Assembly: GCF_014698035.1 (NCBI RefSeq) | Contig: NZ_JACJSF010000078.1 | Location: forward strand, 1-36,173 | Direction: 5' to 3' | Length of the DNA: 36,173 nt | Source: Desmonostoc muscorum FACHB-395 | GTDB taxonomy: Bacteria; Cyanobacteriota; Cyanobacteriia; Cyanobacteriales; Nostocaceae | Notes under the pieces: model-generated | The model's database searches: none | The model's input: only the letters and a program-made list of their open reading frames with translations | What the model was told of the DNA's origin: nothing | Program-made: the position numbers and the translations under genes | In this document: in pieces, positions 32,117 through 36,173 of the stretch | Position numbering within the stretch: position 1 is the stretch's first letter | Layout of the letters: each line of letters starts with the position of its first letter

Positions 32117-34228
32117 TTAGTTTACAGCAGCACTGACTAAACCATTGTGCCTGAGTAAAGCGATCGTACTTGGTTCACGACCCCGGAAAGTTTTAAACAC
32201 CTCCATTGGATGCTGACCACCACCAAGTGCGAGTACCGTATCCCGATAACGCCGACCTGTAGCTTTTATAGCCTCTTCATCTTCTAGACCAGCTTCTTCA
32301 AAAGCGGCAAAAGCATCAGCACTCAGTACCTCAGCCCACTTGTAACTGTAGTAACCCGCCGCATAACCACCCTCAAAAATATGTCCAAAAGCACATAAAA
32401 TTGCATCTTCTGGAAGTGGCTGTAAAACAGTAGTAGTCTTGGCTATGCGATGACGCACATCTGACGGAGTTTCATTACTATCAGGGTGATAGCGGTAGTG
32501 TAGTTCTAAATCAAGACTGCTTAGGTGAATCTGCCGCAACATAGCAGTACCACTCATATAATTACGCGCCGCTAGCAGCTTTTGATAATAATGCTCCGGT
32601 AGGGCTTCACCAGTTTCATAATGCTTCGCCATACCAAACAAAGTGGGTCGCTCATAGCACCAGTTTTCCATAAACTGACTAGGTAGTTCCACTGCATCCC
32701 ACTCCACATTATTGATGCCTGCGGCTCCGGGATAATCAACCTTAGTAAGCAGATGGTGCAATCCATGACCAAACTCGTGGAACAAAGTTTCTACTTCATA
32801 GAAGGTCATCAAACTAGGTTTACCATCTACGGGAGGACTTTGATTACACACCAAATAAGCTACAGGTAAGCGGATGGTAGTGACACCATTTTCAGTGATT
32901 TTGGCCCGATTGATGCACACATCCATCCAAGCACCACCGCGTTTTTCGGCTGGACGGCTGTAAGGATCTAAGTAGAAGTAGGCTATGGGAGAACCAGTTT
33001 CGTCAGCAATTTGGAAATAACGCACATCCTCATGCCAGACTGGGGCTTGACCATCGGCAGAAGTGACAGTAACACCAAACAGCCGCTTGACTAGTCCAAA
33101 TAAGCCGTCTAAAACTTGGGGAAGTGGAAAGTAGGGACGCAATTCTTCAGCAGTAAAGGCAAATTTTGCTTCTCGTTGGCGTTCTGCCCAAAAGCTGATA
33201 TCCCAGTGTTTTAAATCCTCAGCTTCTACTGCTCCCTGTGCTGCGGCAAAAGCTTTGAGTTCTACCAAGTCTTTGACAGCAGCATCATAACTAGCGTGGC
33301 GTAGTTCTTCTAATAGGGCGTTGACTGCCTCAACATTAGGAGCCATTTTACTAGCCAGACTCAATTGGGCAAAACTTTTAAAGCCTAATATATCTGCGAG
33401 TTCTTGGCGCAACTTCAAAATGCGCTCAATTAAGGGGTTGTTATCCAAATCGCCAGCAGAAGCGCGGGTGATATGAGCTTTGTAGAGCTTTTCACGCAAA
33501 TCTCGCCGGGTGCTGTGCTGCATGAAAGGGCCATAGCTGGGGAAGTCTAAAGTAATTCGCCACGGGCCATTTTCTGGTGTGGCGTTGCTTTCGCCTGCTG
33601 CACGAGCAACTTGGGCTGCTAGACTCACTAAGCTTGGTGGTAAACCTTCAATTTCCGCTTGTGTTGTTAGGGTTAAGCTGAAGGCCTTCGTGGCATCAAG
33701 TACATGGTTAGAAAATTTGGTAGAAAGTTCTGCTAACTCCATCTGTATGGCGTTGAAACGCTCTCTTACCTCTCCTTGTAAGCCAACACCAGAAAGTTCT
33801 GCATCTCGAATGGCGGCTTCTACAATGCGCTGTTGGGCTAATTCTAAAGTTGCCCAATTGTCACTGGTACGGAGTGCTTTAAAAGCATTGTAGATAGGTT
33901 GACTTTGACCGAGCTTGTTGATAAATTGTACGACTAGCGGCTGTACAATTTCATGAGCTTCGCGCAGTTCCGGGCTATTTTTAACACCCATTAAATGATT
34001 CACCACCCCCCAACTCCAGGTAAGCCGTTCTGTCAGCTTTTCTAAAGGCTCTACTAAACTACTCCAAGTAGGCTGTACACTAGCTTCTAAGGTGGCAAGT
34101 TGCTGCTCAAGTTCTGCCAACAGCTGATTGAAGGCTGGTACTACTCGTTCTGGTTTAATCTCTGCAAAGGGAGGTAAGCCAACGCCTTGGAGTAAGGGAT
34201 TTTCGGAAATAATGGTACTTGCACTCAT
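32117..34228 (-). CDS. prlC: M3-family oligopeptidase A (zinc metallopeptidase)
   Basis: 703 residues of peptidase family M3 (thimet oligopeptidase family). The zinc motif HEFGH (484-488) sits in ETLFHEFGHGLHH, and the third ligand glutamate lies downstream in NVEWDAVELPSQFMEN. The N-terminal half is the long helical channel that limits substrates to short peptides. The N-terminus has the family motif LLQGVGLPPFAEIKPERVVPA. No signal peptide, so it is cytoplasmic, degrading peptides released by proteases and possibly signal peptides. The size is normal for oligopeptidase A (about 680-705). The start ATG at 34228 follows a long spacer. Both neighbours are plus-strand genes. Confidence 0.93.
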   Translation of the reverse strand: MSASTIISENPLLQGVGLPPFAEIKPERVVPAFNQLLAELEQQLATLEASVQPTWSSLVEPLEKLTERLTWSWGVVNHLMGVKNSPELREAHEIVQPLVVQFINKLGQSQPIYNAFKALRTSDNWATLELAQQRIVEAAIRDAELSGVGLQGEVRERFNAIQMELAELSTKFSNHVLDATKAFSLTLTTQAEIEGLPPSLVSLAAQVARAAGESNATPENGPWRITLDFPSYGPFMQHSTRRDLREKLYKAHITRASAGDLDNNPLIERILKLRQELADILGFKSFAQLSLASKMAPNVEAVNALLEELRHASYDAAVKDLVELKAFAAAQGAVEAEDLKHWDISFWAERQREAKFAFTAEELRPYFPLPQVLDGLFGLVKRLFGVTVTSADGQAPVWHEDVRYFQIADETGSPIAYFYLDPYSRPAEKRGGAWMDVCINRAKITENGVTTIRLPVAYLVCNQSPPVDGKPSLMTFYEVETLFHEFGHGLHHLLTKVDYPGAAGINNVEWDAVELPSQFMENWCYERPTLFGMAKHYETGEALPEHYYQKLLAARNYMSGTAMLRQIHLSSLDLELHYRYHPDSNETPSDVRHRIAKTTTVLQPLPEDAILCAFGHIFEGGYAAGYYSYKWAEVLSADAFAAFEEAGLEDEEAIKATGRRYRDTVLALGGGQHPMEVFKTFRGREPSTIALLRHNGLVSAAVN

Positions 34229-34903
34229 GGTTTTGTGTGAACTGCGAACGAATAAAAATCAACAATGATTTTTATTTATATATATCTTCTAATGTAGCGA
34301 TCGCTGTACTAAATAGTCTTGCCATTCTGATAAAAAGGCAAAAAAGCGAGAATGACTGACAAATTTATCCTCATCCAGCTATTTTGTTTCCTTTGTGAAT
34401 GATATCTGACAGAATGACAGTTCCAGAAATATCAGCGAAAGTGTCTCTGAAACACGAAAGATTAGCGAGGGAATAAACCCAATAGCAAGCAAGATATGCA
34501 GAATCGCAGGTGTAAAGGTTGAAGAAACTAGTTGTGTAGAGGCGTTGGAGTCGGCGTAGCCTCTTACAGAGAAGCGGCTGGACATTAAACATCCCTTGGT
34601 GTTGACCCTGATAATATTTAGCTAACTTAACTTGAGTTCATGCGATCGCCAAAAGACATCATAATGTAGTATGTCAAACAGGTAGCTCGTCCGCCAGCAT
34701 CGGCGTTAACCTGAAAGCGCTGTTTCAGTTCAAGAATCCTACACTTTTTAAGCGTGGGAGTGTTAAATTAACTGAGCGCGATCGAGCATCTTTACCGAAC
34801 CGAGAAGGGAGGCTTGACTTTTATGATTTTATTTGGCAACTCATCTTTTTACTCGTAAAATCGAAGACAAGATCAAGGTCAGTAGAAAAGAGTCCCTAAA
34901 TTA
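34229..34903. other. 675-bp spacer, no gene recognised
   Basis: This stretch holds promoters for the oligopeptidase (minus) and the next gene (plus). Weak frames on the minus strand (34371-34592) lack any family pattern. A patch around 34530-34573 (AGTCGGCGTAGCCTC and related) is a repeat-like mosaic also seen at about 14626-14700. A possible -35 (TTGACT) lies at 34813. No clear operator is seen. Confidence 0.4.
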
Positions 34904-35860
34904 ATGAATACGTTAATCAGTCAGGGTGGAAGAGTTATCACCAAACCTCAGATGGTAGACCGAATAAACGATATCGGTTGGCAAGCTCACCAAGGGAGCG
35001 TTGCTGCGATTATTCAGTTATTAAATGAAAAGCTAGCCAAATCTGGTGTCAGAACTAGAGCCATTTTTTCTGATGGTGTTTTACAACTTCTGTGCGAGGC
35101 GGCTAGGATAGAGCAACTTGAGCAATCTCTCCTCGTAGAACAAATCCAGCAAATTCTTGAGTCTATTGCTCCGCGCCACATTCGCCGAGTCAATATCAAC
35201 AGTCGGATTGTTCGAGAACAACAATTACTATGGTTAAAAGAGATAGATAGCGATCGCGACAACCAATTGCTCTGGTCACAGGAAATCGCCTTAATTCAGC
35301 CCAATATTGTAAAGCAACTAATTAAAGATTTTACAGAGGCTCAAGCTGACCTAGGAAAACCAAATTTTCCTAAAACTCAAGTCTCTCGTCCTTTGGTACT
35401 TATTAACAAAGAAAAACACAGTAATAAACCTAAAACCAAGGTATTAGCAGCAGCTGGTTTATGCTCACTGTTGTTGCTTAGTTGGATTGTTTATGCCCAG
35501 CTAGGTGATAAACTGAAAAACCTAATGCAACCACAAACTTCCAAATCTTTAACTACAGAAAATACTAACCAGAAAAAAGCCCAAACACCATCTCGTGTTC
35601 CTAACAATAGCTTTGATGAGCCATCTGATGACCCATTTTCAATATCTGTGCGAATTGCCAATCAAGCTTCTGCATCTGGTAAAACAGCCACAAGCTCAAC
35701 TCAATGGCTAGAGATCGCTGCTAAGTGGCAACGAGCTTCAGATTTAATGGGTACGGTGCCACAAAACCATAGCCGTTATCAGGAAGCTAAAATTCGGACT
35801 CAACTATATAAGAAATATAGTGAGGCGGCGCAGAAAGAAGCAGATAAGAGTAAATCTTAG
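34904..35860 (+). CDS. Membrane-anchored hypothetical protein, 318 aa
   Basis: 318 residues. Residues 1-90 form a soluble, mixed helix/strand region (QGGRVITKPQMVDRINDIGW onward), then SIAPRHIRRVNINSRIVREQ (87-106) is a strongly conserved-looking basic motif, with helical stretches up to residue 150. One transmembrane helix spans about 180-200 (VLAAAGLCSLLLLSWIVYAQ). After it, a Ser/Thr/Asn-rich linker leads to a helical C-terminal region (about 240-318; ISVRIANQASASGKTA, WLEIAAKWQRASDLMGTVP), which looks like the short repeat pattern of TPR-related domains. The topology suggests that one half is cytoplasmic and the other periplasmic. The start ATG at 34904 is the first in frame. Unknown function; similar proteins are restricted to cyanobacteria as far as I can tell. 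Confidence 0.65.
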   Translation: MNTLISQGGRVITKPQMVDRINDIGWQAHQGSVAAIIQLLNEKLAKSGVRTRAIFSDGVLQLLCEAARIEQLEQSLLVEQIQQILESIAPRHIRRVNINSRIVREQQLLWLKEIDSDRDNQLLWSQEIALIQPNIVKQLIKDFTEAQADLGKPNFPKTQVSRPLVLINKEKHSNKPKTKVLAAAGLCSLLLLSWIVYAQLGDKLKNLMQPQTSKSLTTENTNQKKAQTPSRVPNNSFDEPSDDPFSISVRIANQASASGKTATSSTQWLEIAAKWQRASDLMGTVPQNHSRYQEAKIRTQLYKKYSEAAQKEADKSKS

Positions 35861-36173
35861 TATCGTTTTGCGTGAAATCGTAGCGTTTTTAAACGCACTA
35901 GGTAGCAAAGCTAAGTGCATAAGCGCTTGGTCTTCGCGCAGGGTAGGGGCACAGAGTCTTGCCAAATTTAACTCGCTACGAATTAGTTAAATGCTGTACT
36001 TGGTTTTAACATCTCAATAACAACTTTAATAAATAGCCAATTCCTTGTACTAATGTGAGGATTTCCCCCTTAGTGGTGCAGAAAACTTTCCGAAGTCTCA
36101 AGTTGAGAACACAGTGACACGGGAGAACTCAATTTGTTGCTCTATCTGCGTTCGTTTTTTAAGTGAAGCAGTG
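35861..36173. other. Right edge, no gene seen
   Basis: 313 bp without a frame of gene-like composition. Just after the stop codon is an imperfect hairpin, GTAGCGTTTTTAAACGC (35880-35896). Mosaic repeat-like motifs follow (AAGTGCATAAGCGCTTGG, about 35913-35930). The next gene, if any, starts beyond the window. Confidence 0.4.

Larger units (their letters stand above)
3141..35260. repeat. HIP1 palindromes (GCGATCGC) dispersed across the window
   Basis: I counted more than thirty GCGATCGC octamers by eye, in genes and in spacers alike (for example near 2150, 2854, 12990, 16237, 22261, 25022, 28617, 34642 and 35250). This density is a genome-wide hallmark of many cyanobacteria and supports the taxonomic placement; it is not a local feature. 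The coordinates given simply bracket most of the copies. Confidence 0.75.

Overview
The window looks like chromosomal DNA of a heterocyst-forming filamentous cyanobacterium (Nostoc/Anabaena type). The support is a kaiABC clock cluster with the short, N-terminally truncated KaiA of filamentous cyanobacteria, a TolC-type HgdD gene directly after kaiC (the order found in Anabaena sp. PCC 7120), more than thirty HIP1 palindromes (GCGATCGC), a PSII-associated S4 protein, an LrtA-type hibernation factor, and many G/C-rich heptamer-like intergenic repeats typical of Nostoc. I see no rRNA, tRNA, CRISPR array, transposase or prophage gene.

Layout. 1-2.6 kb: sparse, with an exported hypothetical protein, a small conserved hypothetical, and a small antitoxin-like gene followed by a 22-codon relic of a related gene and two terminator-like hairpins. 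2.6-4.5 kb: a GT39-type membrane glycosyltransferase carrying an intergenic-type repeat in frame. 4.6-7.8 kb (minus): a large CBS-PAS-histidine kinase with degenerate receiver domains, divergent from the clock cluster. 8.6-13.7 kb (plus): kaiA, kaiB, kaiC, hgdD, closed by a strong terminator. 14.2-16.5 kb: two hypothetical proteins and the S4-domain protein. 16.7-18.2 kb (minus): a short-chain dehydrogenase and an exported hypothetical. 18.45-18.96 kb: four tandem repeats of about 146 bp, each looking like a complete small-RNA gene (promoter-like block, about 54-nt transcribed block, terminator). 18.96-20.5 kb (minus): a lipid kinase and ExoD pair. 21.1-23.5 kb: a divergent polar amino-acid ABC transporter, made of a fused binding protein/permease and an ATPase. 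23.6-26.5 kb: a small hypothetical, lipB, lrtA/hpf and prxQ. 26.6-30.6 kb: an HGSNAT/DUF5009-like membrane protein, a CAP-domain lipoprotein and a carotenoid oxygenase. The oxygenase is coupled to an upstream PadR regulator (to 31.1 kb). 31.5-36.2 kb: a hypothetical, an M3 oligopeptidase and a membrane-anchored hypothetical.

Most notable are the 18.45-18.96 kb array and the kinase next to the clock genes. The array has the architecture known for NsiR1 (tandem heterocyst-specific small RNAs), but it sits convergent to exoD rather than in front of hetF in this window. The kinase ends in receiver-like domains that lack the phosphoacceptor aspartate at two of three sites, and it stands beside a KaiA that itself lacks the pseudo-receiver domain. 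Together with HgdD, which exports heterocyst glycolipids, these give the 4.6-19 kb stretch a clock and cell-differentiation flavour.
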